DNA from: Myrica gale
Taxonomy: Eukaryota; Streptophyta; Magnoliopsida; Fagales; Myricaceae
Direction: 5' to 3'
NCBI GenBank assembly: GCA_963930655.1
Contig: OZ005607.1
Coordinates: 24,870,874-24,934,873, forward strand
DNA length: 64,000 nt
Positions 1 to 12,442 of the stretch are shown here, one piece after another. The notes below the pieces were generated by a model. It did no database searches. It worked only from the letters and a program-made list of their open reading frames with translations, and was not told the DNA's origin. The position numbers and the translations under genes were made by a program. The stretch's first letter is position 1. Each line of letters opens with the position of its first letter.

Positions 1-139
1 AGTTTTTAGAGTTCGAGTTTGATGGGTTTTTATGAAAAGTTAGTCGAAAGTTTGAAGGTTATTTGGTAAAAGATTGATTTTTATTATAATTTTTTAAAAA
101 ATATGGAAAAGATTAGTTGATAGAGTTTTTTTAAATACA

Positions 140-520
140 TTTTGCATCTTCCAATTATGTTGATCTTGACATTTTGCATACTAATTTATTATTTTTGTCA
201 CATTGCACCCATCAATTATTAGTTTCAGACCATTTGCACCCTCTTTAAATTTGTTGGTTAATTTGGACGGAAAATAAATTTTTGGTATGAAAAATGACAA
301 TTTGTCCCCATAATTTTTATGACAATTTTACGAGGGTAAAATTGTAATTATTTAGGCCAAACAAATATTTTATGTCCAAAATTAACGAAACATTTTAATA
401 GAGGGTGCAAAACGTTAGAAATCAATACTTGGTGGGTGTAATGTGACAAAAATAATAGATCGAGATGTAAAGTACAAAACCCTCATAGATAAATAGTGCA
501 AAGTGTCCTTATCCTTAATA
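140..520. mobile_element. Fold-back MITE (family B)
   Basis: The left arm (about 157-255) and right arm (about 394-515) are near reverse complements; both contain TTATTTTTGTCACATT or its complement. Related elements lie at 16326-16650 and about 40985-41480. It has no coding capacity, and the superfamily could not be fixed because no clear target duplication was found. Confidence 0.55.
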
Positions 521-1913
521 ATTATTCTGCCAGAGTAACACATACCAAAAACAAGGCACACATAGCCATATTTTACTACTGAAAAATGTAGCACTATTAA
601 GGACTTGAGTTGAACGAATCTAGCTGGTGTCGACCTATACTTTTTATGTTTTGACAAATTCAAAAAAAAAACTTGAGAATTCTGTAGGGTGTTAATTAAG
701 GTATCTGCTTTTCTGAATGCTCGTGGTTTCCATTTTCACCTCTCTGCAGACAACTCGGAGACTTCTCACATCATACTACGGCTTTCAGATGAATTGAATG
801 GAAGCTGTAAAAAAAACATAATTCAAGGTCTTGATATATAAAATGAAAACCTTGGATAAATCAGAAAAGCAATAAGGTATATGGTATTATTTGCTGTCCC
901 ATGTAGAAGAAGAAAAAAAAAGGAACGATACATTATTAAGGGGAGGAAGGGAAAAAATAATTGAAAACTATAGGATCTCTTTCAATTGCCTTTAATATAT
1001 AATTAAGTACAAAAAAAGGTCGGGGGAGTGGTATTATTCTTAAAATTAATTGATCAAGTTCTTGAATCTTAATGATAATGCAGGATGAGAGAGATCAAGA
1101 AAGAGAAATGATGTTCATTTTCATGTAAAATTGCTCGATCCATTGATGATACTTGTAAGAGATAGAAATTTGTAAAAGAAATCATGCAAAGCGAATCTGA
1201 GGGTCTTCCTTTTAGACAATAAAGAAATAGATGAAATTGGCTAATTAATCTACTGGAAAATACCACTTCTACATTTTTTGAGAAATAAAAATGTGGCGTG
1301 ATGATCGAACAATAATCCTCCATCTTTCAACGTGAAGAAATCTGGCAATACGATTACTTACCCCCAAAAAAGGGTGAAATAATTAGTGCAAAACTTTTTT
1401 TATAAATGAAAAAAACAATTCAAGGACAGTAGAAAACAAGGTGAGAATTTCATGCAACGAATGGAGATAATCTGACCTCTTCTGTGAAGAATTTGAGTAG
1501 AATGGCAAGAGAATTTATACTTATAATCACCAAATTTTAGCAAGTATTTTCCGGCGTTTCATCGAAGAAGACTTCCCGAAACCCTACTAAGATTCGAGGA
1601 AGCTCTCACTATTTTTACAATACGAAAAAAGGATTATACAATCAAAGATGGAGATAGGAAATATTTATAGAGGAGAGATTAGGAAGATAAATTACTTACC
1701 ATATAAGTTGAGTGTGAAAACTGTCCGGACAAAGAAATAAATAAATGAATTTTAATAATTTCCTTTCCCGGTGAAATATTCCAGATTTTGTAAATCATAG
1801 TGAGATATACAATTTATTTTCTTTATTTATTTATTTTGTGTGGAAGTACACGTCCATTGTCTTTTTTATTAATTTATTTTGTGCTTTTAGTTGTGAGGTA
1901 TAGTGCTACTTTT

Positions 1914-2119
1914 TGCTGGCACTACCCATTTTGTATTTTGGAAAGAAATAGACAGATAAGTGCTGGTCTACCACTTAATTTTTTTAAAAATGTTTTTTTT
2001 TGTTTGTTTCCCTCGTCCGCTCTCTCCTCTCCCTGAGGGCCTGAGTAACTTCTTTTTTCTCTCTCCTCTGTCTGAGCAACTTCCTTCCTGGAGACCTCAA
2101 ATGTTTGGTAGTGCCAGCA
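1914..2119. repeat. Short element bounded by 13-bp perfect inverted repeats
   Basis: TGCTGGCACTACC at 1914-1926 is matched by GGTAGTGCCAGCA at 2107-2119. Just outside it, TGTGAACACA (2131-2140) and TGTGTTCACA (2150-2159) form a small hairpin. This may be a small MITE. No target duplication was recognised and nothing is coding. Confidence 0.35.
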
Positions 2120-2244
2120 CGATGCCATTTTGTGAACACAAACCCATTTTGTGTTCACAGTTTCCCCTCTACCAAAGTATGTAACTGAAAATGACAGACA
2201 AGACCTCTATTAAAATTCTCTGTAATCTATTGATGTTGCAATAT

Positions 2245-2340
2245 GGAGAAATAGATATTAGTAGTGGACTTATATTATAATGAGATTTACATGTTGTGTC
2301 TGTCTCTTTCTGAATTACACCATACAATTTAAGTAGGTTG
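2245..2340. mobile_element. MITE family A fragment
   Basis: This stretch resembles 3195-3300: an ATTATAATGAGAT-type segment is followed by a TTGTGTCT segment and then GAATTACACCAT. It lies directly beside the larger family A copy that the hAT-like element interrupts, so it is probably the end of another copy. Confidence 0.45.
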
Positions 2341-3305
2341 ATGGTGCAATTTAGATAGAGATAGATATAACAGGTATGACTGAAAATCGACCAGTTGGTT
2401 CGGTTTTGAGCCCAAACCGTGGGCCGAACCGACTGGGTTGATTCCAATAAATTTCCAACCGATGATCGAATGTCAGTTGGGAGAACTAGCCGGGCCAACC
2501 AGGTTTGGGGGTTGGCTTGATTCGTCCGATTTGGAATGCAACATCATCAAAGCACATTGTCACTCACAGTAGTGGAAGCATACAGTGTTTGGCCTCAATG
2601 TCGCAACCTCACACACATACAAGGATGCAACAACATCGAAGCACACAAGGTTTTTGAAATCTCTATTTAAGCCAATCAAACAGCGTATTTACATTGTCAT
2701 TCACAATATTGGAAGAAGAAGGAAAGAGTATAAGATTGAAGGCTATAATCAAACTTGAGCCACAACAGAACATAACTGGAAGCGAGAGAGAGGGAGAAAA
2801 GCAAAACTAATCAAGAACCGCTACTTATAGCTCGATTAGACAAGAGTGTGGGGTGGCGGCTAGGGTGTCAGATTTTAGGAAAGGAGTCGATGAAGGTGAA
2901 CTGTGAAGCCTGAAGGAGGGGGCATCAGGGGAAAAACCCAACGTAAAGGGGAAAATGGCCATTTAATATTAAAAAATAATAATACTAACGTGAAATACCA
3001 AGACTACCCTCGATTCGGTGCGGTTTGGTCCATTGGATACCCAGAAACGTGGGCCGAACCGACCTAGTCAGTCATGGGAAAAATTGAATCGTGGGCCGAA
3101 ATAGGCTGGCCCAAAACTTACCGGCCCAATCGGTTTCGGGCCAGTTTGGGTCGGCCCACTCCTGACAGCCCTAACAACAGGTGAACCCTAAACTATTTAA
3201 TGTTGTTAATGTAAAGTTTTAGATAACATGAATCTTATAATAAGATCCACCTATTGTGTCTATTTTTTCCGAATTACACCATATAATTTAAGTAGGAAAT
3301 TAAAG
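2341..3305. mobile_element. MITE family A copy, split by a hAT-like insertion
   Basis: With 2375-3173 removed, the two flanks line up with the full fold-back copy at 37194-37347. The left part has the GCAATTTAGATAGA arm and the right part runs through CTATTTAATG, GTTAATGTAAAG and GAATTACACCATATAATT. Other copies are at 17245-17365 and 37545-37655. Confidence 0.5.
2375..3173. mobile_element. Non-autonomous hAT-like element
   Basis: This is a 799-bp block rich in GGGCCGAACCGAC and CGGCCCA motifs at both ends. It is flanked by ATAACAGG (2367-2374) and ACAACAGG (3174-3181), which match in 7 of 8 positions, as expected for a hAT 8-bp target duplication. The right terminus read inward is TAGGGCTGTCAGGAGTGGGC and the left terminus is TATGACTGAAAATCGACC, a poor match. 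There is no coding capacity. It is inserted inside a family A MITE. The superfamily assignment rests on the flanking duplication and on the TAGGGCTGTCA terminus. Confidence 0.5.
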
Positions 3306-3560
3306 AAGATCTAGTCCCAAAAAAAACTTATCATTCTACGTCTCAAGATTATATCTAAAAAGGAATATGATGATCTTTGTTTTAGAGTCAAAAGGTAGAA
3401 AATATGGAAGAAACGGACCAAATGAGTTACAATTGTATAAGAAGATAAACGTTGCAGCGCACAAATCGATGCAAAAAGAACAATCTTTTGCATGAATTTG
3501 GACTATTTTGAAAGGTATATCATATACGTAACCTCCCGGACAGATATCAGGTTTCAAGAT

Positions 3561-4604
3561 CTATGTGTGTCGACTTTCTCCCATTTGGTTCCCCCTTTCT
3601 CTCTGCTTCTCCCCTCCCTCTCCAACGCACAGTGATAGCCCAGCCACCTCCAGGCTCTCCCCACGCCGGTCGCCCCTCCCTTTGCCGACCACCACACTAC
3701 CACAGTTCCTCTCCTCTTCTCTCCCCTCCTTCACGCGTCAATCTTTTCTCATCTCCTCTGCCACATTTCTCTCTTAAGTCTCACTTATTCATTTAGGGTT
3801 TGGAATTCAATTTTGGGGTTTCAGTAGAAGAGAGAGAAAATGGAAGAAAATATGGCTGGAATTTCTATTACTTTGCTGACTCCGATGACTATACGATTGT
3901 GGAGCAGTTGAGAGATCAAACGGGCCAGATTTCGTCACCGTTTAGAGGGAGGTAGCGTCTTTAGACTTACTGTTCTGGCTGGAAGCATAGACGAAACTGA
4001 TACTCTCCCCCACGACAACACCGTTTACCGAGCCCATCTCTACTCCTCTTCTGGCCTCTGTGACCCCTTAGGAGATCCCAAGGTCATTGGAGACCCCTAT
4101 TGTACATCATTAGTTGGTTGCCTCTCTCATTTCACCACGGAAGACACCCTTCGGAAGTTTTGATTTTGTAGATGGCTGGTGGAAACCACAGTGGAGAAAA
4201 AGGTTCTTCATGGTTCTCTGCTCTCATGTTTGGAGGTATGATAATATCACTCTTGTTCACTATGTCTAGTAACTTCATCTCCAAATCTGTCTGGTAACTT
4301 CATCACCATGACTGTAATAGTGTTGGTGATGGTGTGTTCTACGAGTAGTGGAGTCTATCCTAGAGACTTTTCGTCAAGGTTTGATGGCATTTTTTCGTAG
4401 TTTAGCGATCGAGGCGTAGACGTTTCATTTTTCGACTAGCTCGCTAGGTCTCATTACGTTGTCGGAGCAGAGTAGGACATGGCAGAGCTCTATTCGCATT
4501 GGAAACTATGAGGTGGTTTGGTTGGCAAATCTTTTTGGAAAACTGGTGGAGGAAACGGAGGACCGAGATATCTCGGTGAAGTTCAACGAATCATCTCGTG
4601 CGTT
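3561..4604. other. Intergenic, no gene recognised
   Basis: The first part (3561-3780) is pyrimidine-rich. It is followed at 3840 by an ATG and a stretch with a short open frame ending within about 25 codons; other frames carry longer protein-like stretches with stops. This could be the relic of a gene start, but I recognise no family. Confidence 0.3.
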
Positions 4605-5354
4605 TAATTTTAATTTTTTAATTAAAAGGCCTCATTTTTATGACTTTGTGGTGGGTCACACGTGAATAAAAAAGAAGAAGCCTAAGGCCTCCAAAAAGGT
4701 TGAGCCACACCTGTGGTTCTTTCGTCGTACAGGATCTGGGGTCTGGGCATGTGATCTCAGCATTGGAGGGAGACACTAATCACTTAGAAGAAGACGTGGT
4801 CGTAGGTGCCAGACCATGAGTTCCCACACTACATGCATGTGTTCTTTCTCACATGCATAGTTTTCGGTTCGATTCGGTGCAAATTCATATTCATATCGAA
4901 AAATCTGAACCAACTATCGCTGCTGTAAACCTGCAGCAGACAGAACCCTAAGGGCTTGTTTGGAAATGAGTTATGGTTATGGTTTTGAATCTAAAAAGGA
5001 AAGATGCAAATTTATGGTTTAATTTTAATTTTTAATTTTTACATTAAAAGACCTTATTTTTATGATTCGCCTAAGGCCTCCAAAAAGGTTAAGCCACACT
5101 TGTGGTTCTTTCGTCGTACATGATCTATGGTCTAGGCATGTGATCTCTGATCTCATCATCGGAGGGAAACACTAATCACTTAGCAGACGACATGGTTGCA
5201 GGTGCCAGCCCTCGAGTTCCCACACTACATGCTTCTGTGTTCTTCCTCACACGCATAGTTTTTGGTTCCGTTCAGTTCGGTGCAAATTCATATTCATATC
5301 GAAGAATCCGAACCAACTATCGATGATATAAACCTGTAGCATACAAAACCCTAA
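4605..5354. repeat. Local tandem duplication of about 0.4 kb
   Basis: The segment from about 4605 to 5010 recurs from about 5011 onward with an offset near 390-403 bp. Shared landmarks include CCTAAGGCCTCCAAAAAGG (4681 and 5070), GGTGCAAATTCATATTCATA and AACCCTAAGGGCTTGTTT. The duplicated unit runs into the first bases of the fold-back element that starts at 5355, so the first copy carries a truncated start of that element. No coding function is visible. Confidence 0.65.
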
Positions 5355-7268
5355 GGGCTTGTTTCGAAATGGGTTATAGTTATGATTTTGTTTTGGATTT
5401 AAAATTCAAATTTCAAACTTTCAGATTTAAATATTGTTTTGTTGCTTGCTCGGAAATGAGTTATGGTTATGGCTTTGGTTTTGGTCTTGGGTTTTAAATT
5501 CAATTTTTAAATTTTTAGATTTAAATATTATTTTGTTGTAAGGGTTTGTTTGGTTGATTAAGATTTTAAATTATTTATATGTTATTAAATAAAATATTAT
5601 TATTTTATAGAAATTATGATATTCAAAAAATTCAAAATTCAGAAAAAATATATAATTCAAACAAATACTTAGAAAATGGTTTCATAAATATAAAAATTGT
5701 AAAAAATAGATAAAATATCAAAGTTATATAAAGTATTCTTAAAAATAAAAATACAAGATAAAAATCGTACAAATTATAAAACATATTTTTTTACAACAAA
5801 GTATTAAAAAAATATAAATTCCAAGAAAATTGATTAAAGTGTTCAAAATAAAAACCTAACAATAATTAGCAAATATAATCATTATCAAAATTATTACAAG
5901 AAAATAAAAATTTGTTGAAATCTGCTAAAATAAGGATCAAAATTAATTTACAACAACAAATAACGACAAAATTATTGATATTATTTTTATTTAATAATAT
6001 TGTCTTTTTATTTGTATGATGTTTCCAAACAATAACAACAAATTAAATTACAAGAATCAGAAAAAACTAAAAATAAAATGGATAACTAAAAAATAATTAC
6101 ACAAATGAGGATGGAGATTGTGGTTTACAGAGAGTAGTCAACTGTCACTCAACCATAATGATAAAGTTTTTTTCAGAATATTTCTAAAAGTATATTTTTA
6201 ATATTTTCTAAATATTTTTATGCATTTAGTTATTCTTTGTTTATAAATTTATTTATGGCTGTTGTAAATTAGTTTTTATTTTTTATATGTCCCCAAATTT
6301 AAATTAATATTATTTATTGATTTAAAACTTTTGTTAATTTATTAATTTTTTTTAGTTTTCTTTACTGGTGAATTTTGTATTGTGGCCCCAATTAAAATAC
6401 TGTCTTGGAATCGTGATTAATATATATATATATATATATATATGCGCTCTTTAAAGTTCTAGATTGGGCTTAATAATAACTCTCGAGAGCTAATTAGCTT
6501 TTAGGCCAGCTAGCTCATTTGACTTTATTTCACTGACTTTGGGCAACATAGCTTGTTTAAGGACTGACATTTATACATATTTAACATTGTCTAGTGCTTA
6601 AGTTCGATCTTACGTATAATAGCTAGGCTTACTAATATCTCTCTATATGATCCTTGGCCATTACTAAATTTTCAAATGTATTTTTTTTTAAACTTTTATA
6701 GACATTTATACACTTTTGTAACTATGTTAATAATTTTATTATTATTTTCTCTATTTTTTAATAATTTTGATAATGATTATATTTGTTAAGTTTTTATTTT
6801 TAAACTTTTTTAATCAAATATTTTTAAATTATTTTATTTTTATTTTTTTTAAAATATTTGTTTTATATATTTTGCATGATTTTTATCTTTGTAAATTAAT
6901 TTTTATGAATATTTTTATTAGTTTCATATTTATCTATTTTTATAATTTTTTTATATTTATGAAACTATTTTCTACTTAGTTTTTGAGTTCTATATTTTCT
7001 GATTTTTTTTAAAATCATTTTGTTTTTTTAAATATCATAATAACTATAAATTAATATTATTTAATTTATTTAAAATATAAATCATTCCAAATCTTAAACA
7101 ACCAACAAACCCCTTACAACAAAACAATATTAAAATATTAAAATTTGAAAAGTTAAACCGAAAATCAAAACCATAATTCATTTCAACAAAATAATATTTA
7201 AATATTAAAATTTGAAATTTGAAAGTTAAACCCAAAATCAAAACCATAATTCATTTTCAAACGGGCTC
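5355..7268. mobile_element. 1.9-kb near-palindromic fold-back element (Harbinger-type MITE candidate)
   Basis: The left half read forward and the right half read as reverse complement carry the same landmarks in the same order: GGGCTTGTTT or GAGCCCGTTT at the tip, then GATTTAAATATT or a close variant, TTTTGTTGTAAGGG, ATGATATT and GTTTCATAAATATAAAAA. The arms therefore reach roughly 0.9 kb each. TAA at 5352-5354 and 7269-7271 fits the 3-bp target of PIF/Harbinger elements. The element is very AT-rich. The open frames inside are low-complexity and not protein-like. Confidence 0.6.
6419..6443. repeat. (TA)n microsatellite
   Basis: Uninterrupted TA dinucleotides near the turn of the fold-back element. 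Confidence 0.9.
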
Positions 7269-7271
7269 TAA

Positions 7272-9239
7272 TGAGCCCGTTTCATATTCATTTACGTACA
7301 TTGCCATCCTCTCGTCCACTCTTCTGCTCACACTTATTTTCTCTCTCAATCACAGGCGGAAGGAGTCAGGGGCGGCTGTGCCACGCCCCCTTCACGTGAA
7401 AAATCTGTTCAATTTTTGTTGTTGTATGAGTTAAGTCCAGGCTCACCCCTTTAGACCCAGGCGCCCAGTCCCCCAACGTCCCAGACCCAGGCGCCCAGGC
7501 CCGCCCAGCCCGTTTGTTTTTTTAAAATAAATTAGCAGGGGGAAAACCCAGGGGTTTAATTTAATTCGGCTGCCGCTGTTCCCAATTCCCCCACTTCTCT
7601 CCAGACACCCGACGCCAGCCCTCTCTCTCCGCCTCTCCCTCTCATCTCGGCTCACTCCCTCTCAGCGACTCAGCCTCTCTTTCTCTCTCTCGGGATCTCA
7701 CTCTCAATCGCCCAGTGCCACCTCCCTCTCCGCTCACTCCCTCTCCTCTCAGCTCCTCCATCGGGACCTCTCCGCCTCTCCCTCCCAGCTCAGTCCCTCT
7801 CATATCGGCTCACTCCCTCTCAGAGACTCAGCCTCTCTCTCTCTCTCTCTCTCTCTCTCATCCGCCCAGTGCCACCGTCGATTGCCGCGTCCCGCCGTGC
7901 TCCGGTGCTCCGTGCTCGTGCAGGTATCCCTCTCTCAGCCTCTCTCTAAATTCTAATAGCTTGTTGATTGTAATTGTTGAATTTGTTATTAGTTATCTGT
8001 GATTTGGTAACGTTATTAGGATTTAGGGTTTGAATTTTGAAAATTTAAATATTTTAATTGTTGATTGTGAATATGTGATCTGTGAATGTGATTAGGATTT
8101 AGGGCTTGAAAATTGAATATGTGATATGTGATTGTGTTTCTTTTGCTGGATGTTTTTTATGCTTTGCTATCTGTGAATGTAAGTAATTCACATTCGGTTA
8201 TTTGTTTTGGGGAGGGGGGGTTGCATTATTTACTATACTAACCTCTTATCTTGTAGGAATCCATCAATTTTTCTAAGGAAGTTAAATTACTTCAACTAAT
8301 GTAGATGCAAAATTGTTAACGAATATGTATTAGAACTGAGAATATTTGATCTTTAGAAAACTGAGAATCCAAGAGAATTGAGTTACTTCTAAACTGGCAC
8401 TCCACCAATAAACTAGCATAATCCCTGTCTAGGGAAGCATGTAACTTGACCTTTAGTGAATGAGACATATCAGAAAGGATTCAACTCCTTTATGCTTAAA
8501 GCAAACCCAGATCAGAGATCTGGAGATGGAAAGACCCATAAACCTGCGAGAGTGTCGCTTGCCCAAGACCCATGATCTCAAAAGCAATTAAATCCCGTAG
8601 AGAGCCAAATGCTTCAAATGCTTTCTTTACCATATTTTAGGGCCAATGTACTTAAACTAAATCCATTAGATGAAATAAGAACAAATTGTTGACAACTTGA
8701 AAGTAGATAAATAAATAAATAAATAATGTTGCAGAACAGGAAATGGAATATGTCTCTTAAATGTATTAAAACTGGCTGAGTTTTTGCATGACAGAAGCAA
8801 CAAGGTATGGAACATTATACTGGAAAGCATGACAAAAGCAACAAGCTTTACTTTCATTTCAAACTCATTTTCTTCTCTCACCATAGGCATGAAACTCTTT
8901 TCTTTAAAGAGAACTTCATAGTTGTTGATTTGGTGTAACAGTTTTTTACTATGTAACTTGGATTCGTTGTCTTGTTCAATTGGTCTGAGGTGAGTGTCAA
9001 GTTATTTCGCATCAGCTTGAATCACAGATTGGTACATTGCTGATGTTACTTGGCATATATCATCAACTGCATCATTGACATATATCATTTTTATTTTATG
9101 AATTTTTTTTGTATTGTACGTGTATTTCAATATTTTGAATACTTAAAGTCTTTAATTTTTTATATTTTAACTCTAAAACACATTTGCATTATGTAGGATT
9201 TTTGAGGTTTCGCCATTGCTCTCAATTCATCTCTTCACC
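7272..9239 (+). promoter_or_regulatory. Upstream region and possible 5' leader with intron for PUR5
   Basis: A CT-rich block (about 7560-7870, with a TC run near 7830-7860) ends in GCTCGTGCAG followed by GTATCCCTCT at 7924. A pyrimidine/AT-rich stretch then runs to an AG at about 9196-9197, 43 bases before the PUR5 ATG. A 5' UTR exon ending at 7923 and a leader intron 7924-9197 would be ordinary for a plant housekeeping gene. Alternatively the block near 7370-7550, with its repeated GGCGCCCAG motif, belongs to an unrelated transposon. From 8220 to 9190 I see no gene, only an AATA run near 8706. Confidence 0.35.
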
Positions 9240-12063
9240 ATGACCACGACCTTTGGAGCAAACGCAGAGCTATCACTTGCTCGTGCAATCGGGACGTCCA
9301 ATCAGAACCTCTGCCCAATCCAACGGCATACATTCAGGGTCACGTTCGATCAGTGTTCGAACAGGTTTCAGCCACTATCAGAGGCTTGCTATAAATTAGG
9401 AGCAGAAAGAAGTATTGGGAATAGTCACCGCGTATTTTCAACGCAGAAGAACAGCTCCAGTGATAGTCTAACGTACAAGGATGCTGGTGTGGATATAGAT
9501 GCTGGCTCCGAACTTGTTCGCAGAATTGCCAAAATGGCACCAGGGATTGGTGGCTTCGGCGGGCTTTTTCCTCTTGGTACAATAACCTATTGGTTTGACT
9601 TTTGGCGTTGTTGTAATCGTTATTTAAGAACTGCAAACCTGACTTGAACTGTTTTTATTTAAACATGAAACGAAATGGCAATTTCTAGTCAGAGAACACT
9701 ATCACACTAGGGTGAGGCTCTATTTAATCCACTCTAGCACTTTGCAAATTGCTTGTCGGAACTTACATCTGGGTTGTGTAGTCTAGATTTTGTACATACT
9801 GAAATTAAGACGTAAGGGCACGTTCTGAAAACTGTCATTTTCTATGGATTGAATGATTCAGAGTTTCTCATCTGGGTCATCTTGATTTTTTTTTTATTAA
9901 TTTTACGGATGCTGAGGTGTCAAAATCTTTTATTGTTCCATGTAGGACCTGTTCATTTTATAAGTTTGAAGTTTGCTAATCTAAGGTCTCGTGGACAGGT
10001 GATTCATACCTTGTCGCCGGGACAGATGGTGTGGGAACGAAACTTAAGCTTGCATTTGATACTGGAATCCATGAAACTATCGGGATTGATCTGGTAAAAC
10101 TTTGGCACAGTTGTTGCGAAAATTACTTATCCATTTTGTAATCAGCTTTGTAATGCTCACTTCTGTATACTCCAGGTCGCTATGAGTGTCAACGACATAG
10201 TTACTTCTGGAGCAAAGCCTCTGTTTTTCCTTGATTACTTTGCTACTAGCCACCTTGATGTTGATCTTGCTGAAAAGGTACACCATCTGTGCATGAACTC
10301 AATGGACTTGCCGACTTGGTCATAAAAAAAACATATATACATCGAGCTCAAGCTGATATGATCGTTCTTTTGCATTTGATTCAGGTTATAAGAGGTATTG
10401 TTGACGGTTGTCAACAATCTGAGTGCACTCTTTTAGGAGGCGAGGTATTTATTCTCTTTATTGGTGCTTTTGTTTCTCCTTAATTACTGTTTCAATAAGT
10501 GTTGATGATTTCATACTTCATGTAGTAATTACTAGATCTGAAGGTCAAAAGAAGGTTAAATTATATGGATTTTAACCTTGTGACAATGTCTGTCAGCCAG
10601 AAATTTGCAGAAAACGCATCTAACTGCTCTTTTATTTAGTGTAACAAGCGGACATGTTGTTAGAGTCCACTTCATGTTAGTTGGTTCAACATAAGAGAGT
10701 ACTTGAAATTAATCATTTGAAACTATTGTGTCTGGTATTTCTGTTCCTTTTATGGTAACAACGAAGGGTTAACCGGTGTTCCTTGTAGTTTTGTGGGCTG
10801 TGGGTTGTGATAGTCGAGTAATAGAAGTTGTGTTTAAGGGATCAAGATAGTTTTGGGGAATGGTTCTTTGACATTGGTTTTGTGAGTGAATAAATGTTTG
10901 ATTTCAAACTTCTAGTACCATTTAGAATGATACAGATTATGTGATGACACACATGCAATGCGATCAGTTGATTTCAAACATGGATGCATATTGGTATTAT
11001 TAGAAGAACCAATCATTTTTAGAATCGTAATGTGTCTAATTGGTTGTATACTTTTCAGACTGCAGAGATGCCAGACTTTTATGCCAAGGGGGAGTATGAT
11101 CTCAGTGGGTTTGCAGTTGGCATTGTGAAAAAAGATGCAGTTATTGACGGGAAAGATATTGTGGCTGGAGATGTTCTCATTGGCCTGCCATCCAGCGGTG
11201 TTCATTCTAATGGTTTCTCTCTAGTAAGAAGGTTAATTTTCTTTTCAAAAAGTCCTTATTTTGCCTTAGTTTGGACTATACAGCCTAAAGACTTCAACAA
11301 AAGGCATGGAATAGTTTCTACTTCATTATTATTGTGGCCGATGCTCTGATCTATGTCACAGGGTTCTAGCTCGAAGTGGTCTTTCTCTGAATGCCAAACT
11401 TCCTGGCGAAGATGTTACTTTAGGTGAAGCTTTGATGGCCCCAACTGTTATTTATGTTAAGCAGGTTGTTACTAATCGTCTCTAGTCTCATATCATGCTA
11501 TAGATTGTCTTTTGGTTTAGTCTTACAGATTTTTTTCCCTGTTCCTTCCATATCAGGTTCTTGACTTAATCAGCAAAGGAGGGATAAAGGGGATTGCCCA
11601 CATCACTGGTGGTGGTTTCACAGACAACATTCCTCGCGTGTTTCCAAAGGGCCTTGGAGCTGTCATCCATCGGAACTCCTGGGAAGTCCCAACTCTCTTT
11701 AAGTGGATTAAAGAGGTAAAATCTAGTTCTCATGATTGAAATATGGATATAAAAGTCGAAGTGAATCTCTAGCTGAGTGCTTCTGTTAAGAAGTTGTCTA
11801 TGAATGTTACAGATTGATGTTTCTTCGCTATTGTAAGTGTTTCTTGGAAAAAACAATTAATTTTCTTCCCTCTGTGACTCTCTGAATAGGCGGGCAATAT
11901 AGAAGATACTGAGATGAGACGGACTTTTAACATGGGCATTGGAATGGTTCTAGTTGTGAGCCAGGAGACGGCTAATAGGATACTTCAGGGTGGAGTTGGA
12001 GCTTATAAAGCATACTGTATTGGTGAGGTTGTAAGTGGTGAAGGAGTAAGCTACATTAGATGA
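9240..12063 (+). CDS. PUR5: Phosphoribosylformylglycinamidine cyclo-ligase (AIR synthetase), plastid type
   Basis: This enzyme closes the imidazole ring of 5-aminoimidazole ribonucleotide from FGAM and ATP in de novo purine synthesis. In plants it acts in plastids. Eight exons join in phase: 9240-9576, 9999-10093, 10176-10277, 10385-10444, 11059-11231, 11362-11464, 11557-11715 and 11890-12063, giving 400 residues; the Arabidopsis protein is close to this size. The first 70 or so residues are rich in Ser, Thr and Arg, as in a transit peptide. The conserved body then starts at [11 protein letters not shown] (79-89). Family motifs visible are [10 protein letters not shown] (99-108), [12 protein letters not shown] (120-131), LLGGETAEMPDF around residues 194-205, and [13 protein letters not shown] from 306. 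The start is the ATG that opens the transit-like region. No lesion was seen. The downstream neighbour is a broken Tudor gene on the opposite strand. Confidence 0.93.
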
Positions 12064-12442
12064 TTATACAGTTAACTGCGGCTTATATTTTTCTTGCAAT
12101 TCATAAATTTGAGGTTATCTCATTAAAGCTGTATTCAAAGGATATTGTAATTTTGATTGATCAGCATTTAGCACTTTTGGGGTCGAGTAAATTGATTGAC
12201 GCGTCTCAAATTTTGTGAGAGAGACTGTATATGAGTATTGACGCCATGTATTGCCGTGAATGAGGAAGTGTTACAATTCTTGACATTAAGAGATAAAATC
12301 GAGAATTGGTTTGGCTGTGCTCCTATATTCATGTTCTCTTAGGATGGTTGCCACTCTTGTTACATCTTAATTTCGTCCCTCTTCCCCAATGGTTCAAACA
12401 ACGGTATGCTTTCTTCGTCATTCTTTGACTACCACTGGCTTT

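Larger units (their letters stand above)
1..3560. repeat. Segmental duplication, copy 1 (partner at about 16040-17620)
   Basis: Three blocks here match the later copy in the same order and orientation: about 1-810 with 16040-16990, 1118-1240 with 16997-17130, and 3181-3560 with 17240-17620. The match stops near 3560 and 17620. Copy 1 carries two extra stretches, about 810-1117 and 1240-3180, the second of which includes a hAT-like insertion. The block runs off the left edge of the window. In copy 2 the sequence just before the match is the promoter side of the broken Tudor gene, so a second Tudor copy may lie left of the window. No gene is visible inside the block. Confidence 0.75.

Noticed and set aside
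6767-6979. Phe- and Ile-rich open frame in the fold-back element
   Set aside because: An artefact of extreme AT content.
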